Origin: a virus
Length of the DNA: 64,000 nucleotides
Strand: one strand, 5' to 3'
Virus record (IMG/VR): IMGVR_UViG_3300047198_000026
Coordinates: 1-64,000 of that record
A program made the position numbers and the translations under genes. Below the pieces are notes generated by a model. That model saw nothing but the letters and a program-made list of their open reading frames with translations, did no database searches and was not told where the DNA came from. Shown one piece after another: positions 14,296-20,881 of the stretch (position 1 is the stretch's first letter; each line of letters begins with the position of its first letter).

Positions 14296-14415
14296 CTATG
14301 CTGTAGTTATCATCCACCAAAATAGAACCTCTTGGTCATCCTTTGGGTTGACTTCAATGTCCATAGGTTGCCTGATACAATACCACTCTTTTTCGTAGTG
14401 TTTTAGGGGTTTCAT
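14296..14415 (-). CDS. Small protein, 39 aa
   Basis: Starts at an ATG after GAGGTGAGAG. Aromatic- and charge-rich (H-Y-E-K-E-W-Y-C ... V-L-F-W-W-M). No family recognised. The ribosome site is nearly the same as that of the two neighbours. Confidence 0.5.
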   Translation of the reverse strand: MKPLKHYEKEWYCIRQPMDIEVNPKDDQEVLFWWMITTA

Positions 14416-14423
14416 CTCTCACC

Positions 14424-14612
14424 TCAAAACGCTCCCATTAGACGCATGATGTCAGCCTTGGCCACCTTGTCATTGGGATGGTTAGCCAAGTGCTTCTTCC
14501 ATGCCTTCTCTTTGTTCCTTCTTGTTCGGTCAACCTGCTTCCGATACTTGCCTTCATGATGGACATGCTGGCGTCCCTTGGCATTCTTGCCACCAATCTG
14601 TTGCTTTGCCAT
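14424..14612 (-). CDS. Small basic protein
   Basis: A 62-aa, Lys/Arg/His-rich protein with K-Q-V-D-R-T-R-R-N-K-E-K-A-W-K-K-H and a helical end. Composition suggests nucleic-acid binding. It starts at an ATG after AGGGAGAGAAGATA and overlaps the upstream gene by one base. Confidence 0.6.
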   Translation of the reverse strand: MAKQQIGGKNAKGRQHVHHEGKYRKQVDRTRRNKEKAWKKHLANHPNDKVAKADIMRLMGAF

Positions 14613-14806
14613 TATCTTCTCTCCCTTCTATGCCATCTGACATAGTAGCCACACTTAACAAGGAAGTCCACACAGCCAAGTTTCCTGATGCCAAGGCTTC
14701 CACTCTCAATGACCAAGGCTTCTCCCACAGGAGTGATGCCTTCATCCCGCAGGATGTGCAGACATTTGTGCTCAATCTGCTTCATCTCTTCCTTTGATAG
14801 TTCCAT
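14612..14806 (-). CDS. Small protein, MELSKE start
   Basis: A 64-aa protein with AGGAGGACATT before the ATG. Its start MELSKE resembles the MxxSxN start but lacks the Asn. Helical N-terminus, then a β-like segment (A-L-V-I-E-S-G-S-L-G-I) and a basic end. No family recognised. Confidence 0.6.
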   Translation of the reverse strand: MELSKEEMKQIEHKCLHILRDEGITPVGEALVIESGSLGIRKLGCVDFLVKCGYYVRWHRRERR

Positions 14807-14815
14807 AATGTCCTC

Positions 14816-14971
14816 CTACTTCCACGCATGACCATTAGGACATACGCAGTATATCCCATTAAGTCCCATCTTGAATTGTCCTATCAGTCCACATATAGGA
14901 CAGAGTATGGTACTGCAGGCTATAACCAATGCCACAATCAAAGCCAACAAATACTTCTTTGTCTTACTCAT
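14816..14971 (-). CDS. Membrane-anchored zinc-ribbon micropeptide
   Basis: A 51-aa protein from an ATG after AAGGAGGTGATATT. Basic N-terminus, a transmembrane helix at ~7-22, then C-P-I-C-G and, ~17 residues later, C-V-C-P-N-G-H. It looks like a tail ribbon presented at the membrane. Function unknown. Confidence 0.55.
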   Translation of the reverse strand: MSKTKKYLLALIVALVIACSTILCPICGLIGQFKMGLNGIYCVCPNGHAWK

Positions 14972-15007
14972 AATATCACCTCCTTATGCTCCTTGGCTTG
15001 TTTAGTC

Positions 15008-15226
15008 TTATTCTCCCCAATGCACAGTGGACAGGAATGTAAAGATTAAGTATAGAATGGCGGGTACTCCAACAATTGCAGCCCCTGCTATAAGAACTAT
15101 GATGGGGCTGAAAATATAGTCTAGTATGTAACTCTCTTTCTTCTCAGGTTGTTCTGTTATATCCCCTTCTCTCTTCCCACAGTGAGGACAACAGATATAC
15201 CTTGTGAAATCATGTGTATGTTCCAT
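15008..15226 (-). CDS. Zinc-ribbon membrane protein
   Basis: A 72-aa protein from an ATG at 15226 (AGAGAGGTGATACT). It has C-C-P-H-C-G-K near residue 12, and a hydrophobic region of ~30 residues near the C-terminus that spans the membrane once or twice. The frame is open further upstream to a TTG at 15355, adding 43 codons of protein-like sequence; a longer product is possible. Confidence 0.55.
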   Translation of the reverse strand: MEHTHDFTRYICCPHCGKREGDITEQPEKKESYILDYIFSPIIVLIAGAAIVGVPAILYLIFTFLSTVHWGE

Positions 15227-15359
15227 AGTATCACCTCTCTTAATAAAGATGGGCAGTTTTACATGATGCCCAGCATGGATTAGTATTTTATAGCCACTAA
15301 TCAAATTGCTATATTGTGATGCCAAATCAATGGCATCTTTTCTGCGTTTATCCAATCCG

Positions 15360-16080
15360 TTCCGATTGGCTTCTACTTAATATTCTTTTAAGGCACTTAC
15401 GAGTATAGGCTCACTTACTATCTTTCCCCTCATTGGCCAATGGGCAGATAGTAAGTGATTATTAAGAGGTCTAATTGTGAAAATATCTCCCCCTACTAAT
15501 TACCCCGCTTTTAGCCTGTGTCAGCGTGTAGTATTACACCTTACCTTGGGCATATCTACGAAAATAATGTTCAGGTTCAATCCCGAATTTCCTCAATCCC
15601 TAATCAGGGTTCAACGCTGTCCATAGTGTTGCCACCTTCACTACCTTTACAGCGATTGTGTTGTTCAGGAGTAATATAGTCGTTCCAGACTATAGAAGGT
15701 TACGCATCTCCTACCTATCCATCCTTTTTGTCTTTCGACAGGAGTTTTCCTCCACGCATTGCCTTGCTTTTGGTCAGGATGGCTTCGGATTCATCGGATT
15801 GGCTTCAAGGGTTTCCTTTAGTCCGCACTACTCATCCTGTCTATTCCATCTTATTTGGTCATACAGTTCTTTAACTGGATACCTTGATATGGACATTCAA
15901 GGACTTTCGTGGATGTCTTTACTCCCTACTCTCTGCCTTTCCATTCGTGTATCCCCAGTAAGTCTATTGAGTTTTAGGGCTTTGAGGCTACCTCTGTCCG
16001 TACACCAGAGACTTCAGCCGACTGGGTTGCGATATTAAGATACACTATGTTCTGCTTTAGTCAAAGCATAACTATATCTA
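15360..16080 (-). ncRNA. Candidate large structured RNA next to tRNA
   Basis: About 720 nt without a credible gene; strand is inferred from the neighbours. Hairpins: 15412-15423/15446-15457, a perfect 12-bp stem with an inner 12-nt palindrome; 15526-15530/15535-15539; 15598-15609 (CCCT-AATC-AGGG on the + strand); 15675-15681/15688-15694; and 15729-15740, which on the minus strand has a GAAA tetraloop. Known phage RNAs of this size found near tRNA genes are GOLLD and ROOL. I cannot confirm either by eye. Confidence 0.4.
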
Positions 16081-16082
16081 CA

Positions 16083-16153
16083 TGGTGTCCCAATAGGACT
16101 TGAACCTATAACATCGCCTATCGAGCGATTGCTCTGCATTGAGCTATGGGACA
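16083..16153 (-). tRNA. tRNA, probably Ile(GAU)
   Basis: A 71-nt cloverleaf: acceptor TGTCCCA/TGGGACA, D stem GCTC/GAGC with a 6-nt loop, anticodon stem ATCGC/GCGAT with loop TCGATAG, T stem ATAGG/CCTAT with TTCAAGT loop. The anticodon reads GAU. Position 33 is C, as in the tRNA at 327. CCA follows directly, so either the acceptor is 7 bp without a discriminator base or 6 bp with A73. The short D loop and missing base make it borderline functional. Confidence 0.7.
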
Positions 16154-16208
16154 TTATGTCATATTGTTAAGGTCAAGGGATTAATGGACAGGGCAAAAGG
16201 TCATGTTA

Positions 16209-16610
16209 CTATGCTCTCTTCACTTCATTCTGTTTCCTCAGGATGATTGTGCAACGACTCACAAGGTCATCCGCCTTCTTATTACTGGACTCTTTTGCCT
16301 TGATTCCTGCGGGCAAGGTAAACCCGTATTTCTTCAAGCCTTGCTCTGTGAAGAATAACATCGCTCCACCTTTCCATACTCTTACAGTGAAGTCGCCAGA
16401 TTTGGCAAGGTCATCCTGAAATGCTACGGGGTTGCTCACTCCAGTCTTTCTCAAGGCATCGTTAAGACCTGAATATACCGTATGGATACCAGTCTTGTAT
16501 CCCGTAATTCGGTCTTTCTTATCCTTGATAGGCTGTCCCCAGTCTTTCCGCAGGGCTTCGATGACTAACATAATGGGCGTAATCTTGATTACTTTCGTTT
16601 CGTCTAACAT
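16209..16610 (-). CDS. Hypothetical protein, 133 aa
   Basis: The start is the ATG at 16610 (AGAAAGGATGTGCCATT). The sequence begins M-L-D-E-T-K-V-I-K-I-T-P and looks α/β with a compact fold (Y-K-T-G-I-H-T-V-Y-S-G-L-N-D-A-L-R-K-T-G, F-T-V-R-V-W-K-G-G-A-M-L-F-F-T). The C-terminus is basic. It is the first gene of the leftward arm after the divergent region, so it is possibly an early or regulatory gene. Confidence 0.6.
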   Translation of the reverse strand: MLDETKVIKITPIMLVIEALRKDWGQPIKDKKDRITGYKTGIHTVYSGLNDALRKTGVSNPVAFQDDLAKSGDFTVRVWKGGAMLFFTEQGLKKYGFTLPAGIKAKESSNKKADDLVSRCTIILRKQNEVKRA

Positions 16611-17025
16611 AATGGCACATCCTTTCTCCCTATAAGGGAACATTAGTTGTTAGTTGATAGGGATGACCATTTAGCCCTGCCCATTATCCCCTTGACCTTT
16701 TCTGATTTAGAAGCAACTTGTCTGAACTGGTAATGTCTTGATCAATCCAACAAGCTCCTATGTGCCTTACTTTCTGCCAAACTTCACTTTTGACAATGCC
16801 AAAGGGCAAGGTTTAAGGGTTAGTTAAAACATTTCAAGCACTTAGCCCTCCTGCCCGTATGACAATCGCCCATTGGCATGGCATATCGCCCAAGGGGGAG
16901 GGGGGGTCACCATACCAAAGATGTAGATGCCCCTGACCACTAAAAAACCCTCCACGGGGTCTGTGACCAAGGAGAATCTGTAAAATCGGCAAATCCCCAC
17001 CCTATAGCGAATTGACCCCTGCCAA
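16611..17025. other. Divergent intergenic region
   Basis: About 415 nt between the outermost leftward gene and the promoter-like element before the first rightward gene. I see no credible gene. It has a G-rich run (16894-16908), a possible hairpin around the CCCTCCACGGGG stretch with an A-run on the + strand, and a TTGACA near 16795 without a good -10. Probably control DNA for both arms; no clear origin or operator set is visible by eye. Confidence 0.5.
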
Positions 17026-17067
17026 CCGTCAGGATGCCAGTTTATATACCCATAGGGACTATATAAT
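17026..17067 (+). promoter_or_regulatory. Promoter-like element before the rightward arm
   Basis: It contains CCGTCAG, TTTATATACCC and a perfect TATAAT (17062-17067), ~20 nt ahead of the ATG at 17087 and close to GGAGG. Its first 37 nt match 3933-3969 at 29 positions. The TTTATA at 17041 is 15 nt from TATAAT, short for a sigma70 pair. The core TATATACCCATAGGGACTATATA is nearly palindromic, as in operators. Confidence 0.5.
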
Positions 17068-17086
17068 AGTATGGAGGACAAATAAC

Positions 17087-17371
17087 ATGGACAAAAATGA
17101 CACAAAGCAGAGGACCCGTTACATAGGCCAAGTGGCCGAATGCATACTCTATGAGGATGCAATTAAGGCAACCAAGTATGTCAGCCCTTCTGAGACCATT
17201 AAGGCAACCCGGAGGGGAAGGAAGGATGGCAGAAGTAAGCACCAAGAGATGATCCTGACAGTTGGACCCCCCAACTATGCCGAAAGGGCGTTCATTAAGA
17301 TTGCCAGAAAGTCAGGAGAACCATTCCCCATTCAGAGGATACAGCTCAAGTGGAAGAAAAAAGACAAATGA
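17087..17371 (+). CDS. Hypothetical basic protein, first rightward gene
   Basis: A 94-aa protein; ATG at 17087 with GGAGGACAAATAAC. An upstream frame covers the promoter-like element and is unlikely. The sequence is strongly basic (A-T-R-R-G-R-K-D-G-R-S-K-H ... L-K-W-K-K-K-D-K). Probably nucleic-acid binding. The stop overlaps the next start as ATGA. Confidence 0.6.
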   Translation: MDKNDTKQRTRYIGQVAECILYEDAIKATKYVSPSETIKATRRGRKDGRSKHQEMILTVGPPNYAERAFIKIARKSGEPFPIQRIQLKWKKKDK

Positions 17372-17502
17372 ACCCTGACGACCTGACCATTCTCAGTTAC
17401 TGTATCTCAATCTTCAATGCCCAGTATGTCTATGATGACGACATGGTCCAGAAGAGGATTGACGAGCTCAAGGAGTTCATCCATGGAATTGAGTCCCAAT
17501 AA
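17368..17502 (+). CDS. Small acidic protein, 44 aa
   Basis: Begins M-N-P-D-D-L-T-I-L-S-Y-C; helical and acidic (V-Y-D-D-D-M-V-Q-K-R-I-D-E-L-K-E-F). Coupled to the upstream gene by ATGA and overlapping the next start by 20 nt. No family recognised. Confidence 0.55.
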   Translation: MNPDDLTILSYCISIFNAQYVYDDDMVQKRIDELKEFIHGIESQ

Positions 17503-17707
17503 GAAGGTCTATCCAGTTGGCACCATTGTGTTTACCCGGGGTAGGATGCCCCTACTGGGTCTTGAGGGAACTATAGGTAAGGTGGAAAGGGTACAAGGGC
17601 AAAGGATGTTCGTTAGGTTTCCTTGGCCGGACTTCCGGACAATTGAGCTCACCCATGATGAGATAACCACCTGTAATGAGGTTAAGTACTTGGACTCGGA
17701 GAGATAA
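17483..17707 (+). CDS. SH3-like small protein, M-x-x-S-x-N start
   Basis: A 74-aa protein. Start MELSPN at 17483 (AAGGAGTTCATCC). It has G-T-I-V-F-T-R-G, G-L-E-G-T-I-G-K-V-E-R-V and R-M-F-V-R-F-P-W, a β-barrel KOW/SH3-like pattern. Next gene starts in its stop (TAATG). Confidence 0.6.
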   Translation: MELSPNKKVYPVGTIVFTRGRMPLLGLEGTIGKVERVQGQRMFVRFPWPDFRTIELTHDEITTCNEVKYLDSER

Positions 17708-17847
17708 TGCAGATAAGTAAGAATCAGGCCACCTGCTATTACACCTACCTCCTTTACAAGGAGGTAACCCCTTGTATTGGTTGCACAATACAGTGGTGTA
17801 AATACTGGAGGGACCAGAGGTGCTTAGATGGAGATGAGCCCCAATAA
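17707..17847 (+). CDS. Small Cys-rich protein, M-x-x-S-x-N start
   Basis: A 46-aa protein, MQISKN start in a TAATG overlap. It has Y-Y-T-Y, then C-I-G-C and W-C-K-Y-W, then C, consistent with a metal site. Overlaps the next gene by 20 nt. Confidence 0.55.
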   Translation: MQISKNQATCYYTYLLYKEVTPCIGCTIQWCKYWRDQRCLDGDEPQ

Positions 17848-18043
17848 AGTAAGAACAATCAAGATTTTTTCAGCAATGGATGCCTATATGGAGCCCTTCA
17901 AGTTTACCGGAGAGGACCTGACCACAAAATGGGAGAAGGACTATCTGACCATTTACGATCGCACAGTCCTTACTTTTCGAATCCAGAAAGAAAAGTGTGT
18001 GATAATAGTCTATGATAGGGAAGGTTATGAAAACAGAAACTGA
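17828..18043 (+). CDS. Hypothetical protein, M-x-x-S-x-N start
   Basis: A 71-aa protein, start MEMSPN. Alternating hydrophobic and charged β-strand segments (D-Y-L-T-I-Y-D-R-T-V-L-T-F-R-I, K-C-V-I-I-V-Y-D-R-E). Small β-sheet fold likely. No family recognised. Confidence 0.55.
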   Translation: MEMSPNKVRTIKIFSAMDAYMEPFKFTGEDLTTKWEKDYLTIYDRTVLTFRIQKEKCVIIVYDREGYENRN

Positions 18044-18224
18044 CATTAAAGAGGCCCTGAGGAGACATAAGATTCTACAAGAGGTCCTCCTGGGGAGGGG
18101 AGACATATACTATAGGGAGATAGATAGGGTAAAACAACTTCATGAGCTTCAGATAGTGGAGACGGTCATAGAGGTCCTAGGGTGGTGTCTAAAAGATGAC
18201 GAAGAAGTCCTACAACTACTCTGA
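18027..18224 (+). CDS. Small helical protein
   Basis: A 65-aa protein from the ATG at 18027 (AGGGAAGGTT). Almost all helix (I-K-E-A-L-R-R-H-K-I-L-Q-E-V-L-L; V-E-T-V-I-E-V-L-G-W-C-L-K-D-D-E-E). Possibly a coiled coil. Function unknown. Confidence 0.55.
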   Translation: MKTETDIKEALRRHKILQEVLLGRGDIYYREIDRVKQLHELQIVETVIEVLGWCLKDDEEVLQLL

Positions 18225-18336
18225 TGATGACCTCCTTGAGAAGTGCCTAAAGCATTATGAGTGGCTCCTTAGGAGGATATCCTTTTGGCAATGGCTATCC
18301 TATCGCGTATGGAGGTTCTTTAAGAGGTTGATATGA
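18196..18336 (+). CDS. Small basic aromatic protein, 46 aa
   Basis: Begins M-T-K-K-S-Y-N-Y-S-D-D-D-L-L-E-K; the second half is W/F/R-rich (W-L-L-R-R-I-S-F-W-Q-W-L). It may lie on a membrane surface. It overlaps the gene before it by 29 nt and the tiny next frame by ATGA. Confidence 0.45.
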   Translation: MTKKSYNYSDDDLLEKCLKHYEWLLRRISFWQWLSYRVWRFFKRLI

Positions 18337-18377
18337 GAGGAGATTGCTGGTTTTGTAGAGAGAAAGAGGTAGAGTAA
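18333..18377 (+). CDS. Possible 14-aa micropeptide
   Basis: The frame encodes M-R-G-D-C-W-F-C-R-E-K-E-V-E. Its ATG overlaps the stop of the gene before it (ATGA) and its TAA overlaps the next ATG (TAATG). Perfect coupling on both sides and a C-W-F-C pair make it more than chance, but at this size expression is unproven. Confidence 0.3.
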   Translation: MRGDCWFCREKEVE

Positions 18378-18592
18378 TGGAAAAGTCCTTAAATACCCGG
18401 TATATTCATATGCCTTCTCATACCTTTAGGGACACAGAGGATCCTTCTTTTGAGGTCCCCTTATTGGATGTCTATAGGGAAGATGTATATTTGTATCCCC
18501 GGGAGGACCAAACGGATGTGGCAAAGTGTGATGCCTATCCCATTGGGGAGGGTCCTTTAAAAGACATAAGGGTAAGACATGGAAAAAAGTGA
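18377..18592 (+). CDS. Small protein, M-x-x-S-x-N start
   Basis: A 71-aa protein, start MEKSLN. Pro/Asp/Tyr-rich with little predicted structure (S-F-E-V-P-L-L-D-V-Y-R-E-D-V-Y-L-Y). Overlaps the next gene by 14 nt. Function unknown. Confidence 0.5.
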   Translation: MEKSLNTRYIHMPSHTFRDTEDPSFEVPLLDVYREDVYLYPREDQTDVAKCDAYPIGEGPLKDIRVRHGKK

Positions 18593-18896
18593 AAACCAAC
18601 GCAACTGCCCATTCTCAAAGGGCGACTGGGTTCGGAAAAAGTTTGGACTGGCCGAGGGGGAAGTGGTGGGTTTCAAGAAGTGCCACCAAGGATGTTACTT
18701 TCAGAACTTTCCCTCCTGTGGACCAGATGCTTGGAATATACTGGTGAAACTTAGACATACTGAAGGTTTACAAGAAGTAGAGTTCTGTCCCTTCAGTTGG
18801 GAGAAAACCAAGAAGCCTGAAATTCATGAATGGATTGCGGATGAATTGGAGGCTGTAACAGGAGTTAGTACTTATCAACAAGGAGGACATCCATAA
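18579..18896 (+). CDS. Hypothetical protein, M-x-x-S-x-N start
   Basis: A 105-aa protein, start MEKSEN. N-terminal F-S-K-G-D-W-V-R-K-K-F-G-L-A-E-G-E-V-V-G-F looks like a KOW-type barrel strand pair; then four Cys residues (C-H-Q-G-C, P-S-C-G, E-F-C-P). Possibly an RNA- or metal-binding module. It is coupled to the next gene by TAATG. Confidence 0.55.
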   Translation: MEKSENQRNCPFSKGDWVRKKFGLAEGEVVGFKKCHQGCYFQNFPSCGPDAWNILVKLRHTEGLQEVEFCPFSWEKTKKPEIHEWIADELEAVTGVSTYQQGGHP

Positions 18897-19363
18897 TGGA
18901 ACGATCTGAAAATGAGGTAATATGTTGTGACAAATGTAACAAGGCCTTTGAGCAGGGGGAAACCTTCGAAGTCCTTCTGATCAAAATAGATGACAGATTT
19001 AGAGAGGTTAGATTCCATAGGCAATGTAGTCCCTTGAAGTTTCCAGATTGGGTGAGTGAGTGGGATCGGGGGTACAAGCAGGCTTTCAGCATCCCGCCTA
19101 TTACACCTAGTTATCCACAGTCTCCAATAACAATAACTCCTTACAATCCATCGTGGGGTGGTAGTAGTTATAACTCCAATGGGGCAAATCAGGCGCCACA
19201 GGCTATGCAGGGGTCACAGGCTATGAATGTGACAGCCACAGAATTGGCCATGAAGCAGCAAGAGTCCAGGCTCCGGCTTACACAGCAGTTCAAGGATCTT
19301 GGCCTAAATTCTAAGGCCATTGGCGAGTTATTAATGGAGGATGACGAGGACAAAAAGTCATGA
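18896..19363 (+). CDS. Zinc-finger protein with low-complexity linker, M-x-x-S-x-N start
   Basis: A 155-aa protein, start MERSEN. Residues 9-15 are C-C-D-K-C-N-K and residues 41-44 include H-R-Q-C, giving a zinc site. Residues 70-110 are Pro/Ser/Gln/Asn-rich and disordered. The C-terminal 40 residues are a charged helix (R-L-R-L-T-Q-Q-F-K-D-L-G-L). A scaffold- or adaptor-like layout; function unknown. Confidence 0.6.
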   Translation: MERSENEVICCDKCNKAFEQGETFEVLLIKIDDRFREVRFHRQCSPLKFPDWVSEWDRGYKQAFSIPPITPSYPQSPITITPYNPSWGGSSYNSNGANQAPQAMQGSQAMNVTATELAMKQQESRLRLTQQFKDLGLNSKAIGELLMEDDEDKKS

Positions 19364-19938
19364 AGGTAATTGTATCTGCTCACCTTGACACAGTCTTTAA
19401 TGATCCTATGGGTACCATAGAAGATGGTCAATTCATAGGTCCCTGTGACAACATAGCAAGTGTTCTGGCAGTTGGTAAGTTGTTAGGGGAGACAGATGTC
19501 AAGATAGAACTGACCAATGACGAAGAAGGCCATATGGATGGAGCCAGATACGTATCCCGCGAGAATGATCCCAAGACTGCCATGATGATTGTTCTGGATG
19601 TTACTGAGGACTTTAAGAAATCAGTGAACTTCACCGTGGAGAATGTCTATGGTATCAATATGGTCCATGTCAAGAAGGCCCTAAGGCCATTTAAGGGAAA
19701 GTATAAGTTCAATGAGAAAGGGGAAGAGAGTGAGGCCTGGTTATATAGGGATATGGGATTTCCAGTATTGGAGATAGACATACCTGTCAGGGATGGCATC
19801 CACAATATGAAGGCAGTGTCTCGGGTAGAGGATATCTTAGTTGTAGCCGATGTTTTGAAGGCCCTGATAGCCTATTTTAAGGATATGACCAGAGAACAAT
19901 TGAGTGATCAGTTTAAGGTAGAGGCTAACCATGAATGA
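19360..19938 (+). CDS. Compact M28/M20-like zinc peptidase
   Basis: A 192-aa protein. The co-catalytic zinc ligand pattern is complete: S-A-H-L-D-T (H8, D10), G-P-C-D-N (D30), D-E-E-G (E55/E56), L-D-V-T (D80) and D-G-I-H-N (H148). This matches M28/M42/M20 exopeptidases, which trim peptides or hydrolyse amide bonds. At 192 aa it lacks the usual insertion or dimer domain, so it is a minimal form. It could process peptides such as the Cys-repeat peptide at 36749, but nothing beyond the shared genome links them. It is coupled to its neighbours by short overlaps. Confidence 0.75.
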   Translation: MKVIVSAHLDTVFNDPMGTIEDGQFIGPCDNIASVLAVGKLLGETDVKIELTNDEEGHMDGARYVSRENDPKTAMMIVLDVTEDFKKSVNFTVENVYGINMVHVKKALRPFKGKYKFNEKGEESEAWLYRDMGFPVLEIDIPVRDGIHNMKAVSRVEDILVVADVLKALIAYFKDMTREQLSDQFKVEANHE

Positions 19939-20263
19939 TCCCTTGGAAAACTTTATAGACTGGCAGCGCCGATCGATCTGGAGGGAGGATATCTATAAGC
20001 ATAGGTCTAAGACCAGTTCTTGGAACTATGGACATCACAAAGAGACTAAATCCATGATCAATACGGTCGAAGACAAGATGATTGATGCCTATGATAAGAC
20101 ATACAATAGGGGAGACTACAATAAGGCCCGGATTGAGGACCTGTATTCAAGTGGGTATACTGAGGAAGAGATCCAAGTAATGACTGGTTTGTCCATAGGG
20201 ACAATATCCAAGTATGTACAACAAATTAAGGCAGAGGTAGGAGATGAAGGTAACAAGGATTAA
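19931..20263 (+). CDS. Helix-turn-helix protein
   Basis: A 110-aa protein. Residues ~75-100 (Y-T-E-E-E-I-Q-V-M-T-G-L-S-I-G-T-I-S-K-Y) form a clear HTH of the resolvase or sigma-4 type. The N-terminal half is charged. It may be a regulator; it is a less likely small-terminase candidate since a better one lies at 23028. Confidence 0.65.
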   Translation: MNDPLENFIDWQRRSIWREDIYKHRSKTSSWNYGHHKETKSMINTVEDKMIDAYDKTYNRGDYNKARIEDLYSSGYTEEEIQVMTGLSIGTISKYVQQIKAEVGDEGNKD

Positions 20264-20444
20264 TAGGAAACTACTGGAAGAGGTCTTTCGTTTACTCCCC
20301 ACTACAGAGTATTGTTGGGGAAACATTAAGGCATTTCATGTCAGTGGGGATATGAACGGAAAAAAATATATTGACGTAAAGACTGAAGGGAATGACCTTC
20401 TTATCTATGATTACAGGGAGGTAGGAGAAAATGGGGAAGCTTGA
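20244..20444 (+). CDS. Small protein, 66 aa
   Basis: Helical N-terminus (R-K-L-L-E-E-V-F-R-L-L-P) then short β-like segments. Overlaps both neighbours by 14-20 nt. No family recognised. Confidence 0.55.
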   Translation: MKVTRINRKLLEEVFRLLPTTEYCWGNIKAFHVSGDMNGKKYIDVKTEGNDLLIYDYREVGENGEA

Positions 20445-20640
20445 GGTTGATGGAGTATGGGGATTGAGCTCTCAGGAGGTGCCCACCAAGGTAATTTATC
20501 CTTTAGGACACTGTCGTAACTGTCCATTGCTGGTCGAGAATGGCATCCTATGGTGTTCTTATTATAAGAGGAGGATAGATAATGAAGAAGATTGTACATT
20601 CTGTAAGATCTCCAAGGTCTTGGTATATGAAGAAAAATAA
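20431..20640 (+). CDS. Cys-rich small protein
   Basis: A 69-aa protein with H-C-R-N-C-P-L, W-C-S-Y-Y and D-C-T-F-C-K-I: five Cys in a C-x2-C...C...C-x2-C pattern, likely a zinc or iron-sulphur site. It overlaps the next gene by 14 nt. Confidence 0.55.
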   Translation: MGKLEVDGVWGLSSQEVPTKVIYPLGHCRNCPLLVENGILWCSYYKRRIDNEEDCTFCKISKVLVYEEK

Positions 20641-20881
20641 ATCTTGCATTTACGAAATTAAGCCTACAAAGAAGAATATCAAAAGGTACAACGAAAGGAG
20701 CTACTGGCGTGGAATGGGGGCACCTCTTTTTCAGTATTGTAGGGTAGCCGGAGTTATGTTCAATGAGGGGGGTAGATACTTTACCCTGTCAGCTTTTGGA
20801 ACCTGGTTATTCTTTCGAATGTATCTTTATATCCCCATATTCAAATGGAACTTAGAATTGATGTTTAGGAGGACTGCTTAA
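20627..20881 (+). CDS. Small basic protein
   Basis: An 84-aa protein; I set the start at M-K-K-N-K-S-C (20627) because the longer frame overlaps the preceding gene more. Basic N-terminus and an aromatic-rich C-terminus (T-W-L-F-F-R-M-Y-L-Y-I-P-I-F-K-W) that may insert in the membrane. Function unknown. Confidence 0.45.
   Translation: MKKNKSCIYEIKPTKKNIKRYNERSYWRGMGAPLFQYCRVAGVMFNEGGRYFTLSAFGTWLFFRMYLYIPIFKWNLELMFRRTA

Noticed and set aside
15658-16038. 126-aa open frame on the plus strand
   Set aside because: Its start has no ribosome site, composition is odd (many Leu/Ser/Arg with no fold pattern), it lies in the hairpin-rich region and runs opposite to neighbouring genes.
15960-16070. Short minus-strand frame ending ...VRTEVASKP that looked like a transposase (TnpB) tail
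   Set aside because: Only ~28 codons follow a stop, no other transposase motif is present and there are no terminal repeats, so it is not an insertion sequence remnant that I can support.
17012-17086. N-terminal extension of the first rightward gene
   Set aside because: The extra 25 codons cover the promoter-like element, and the ATG at 17087 has the good ribosome site.
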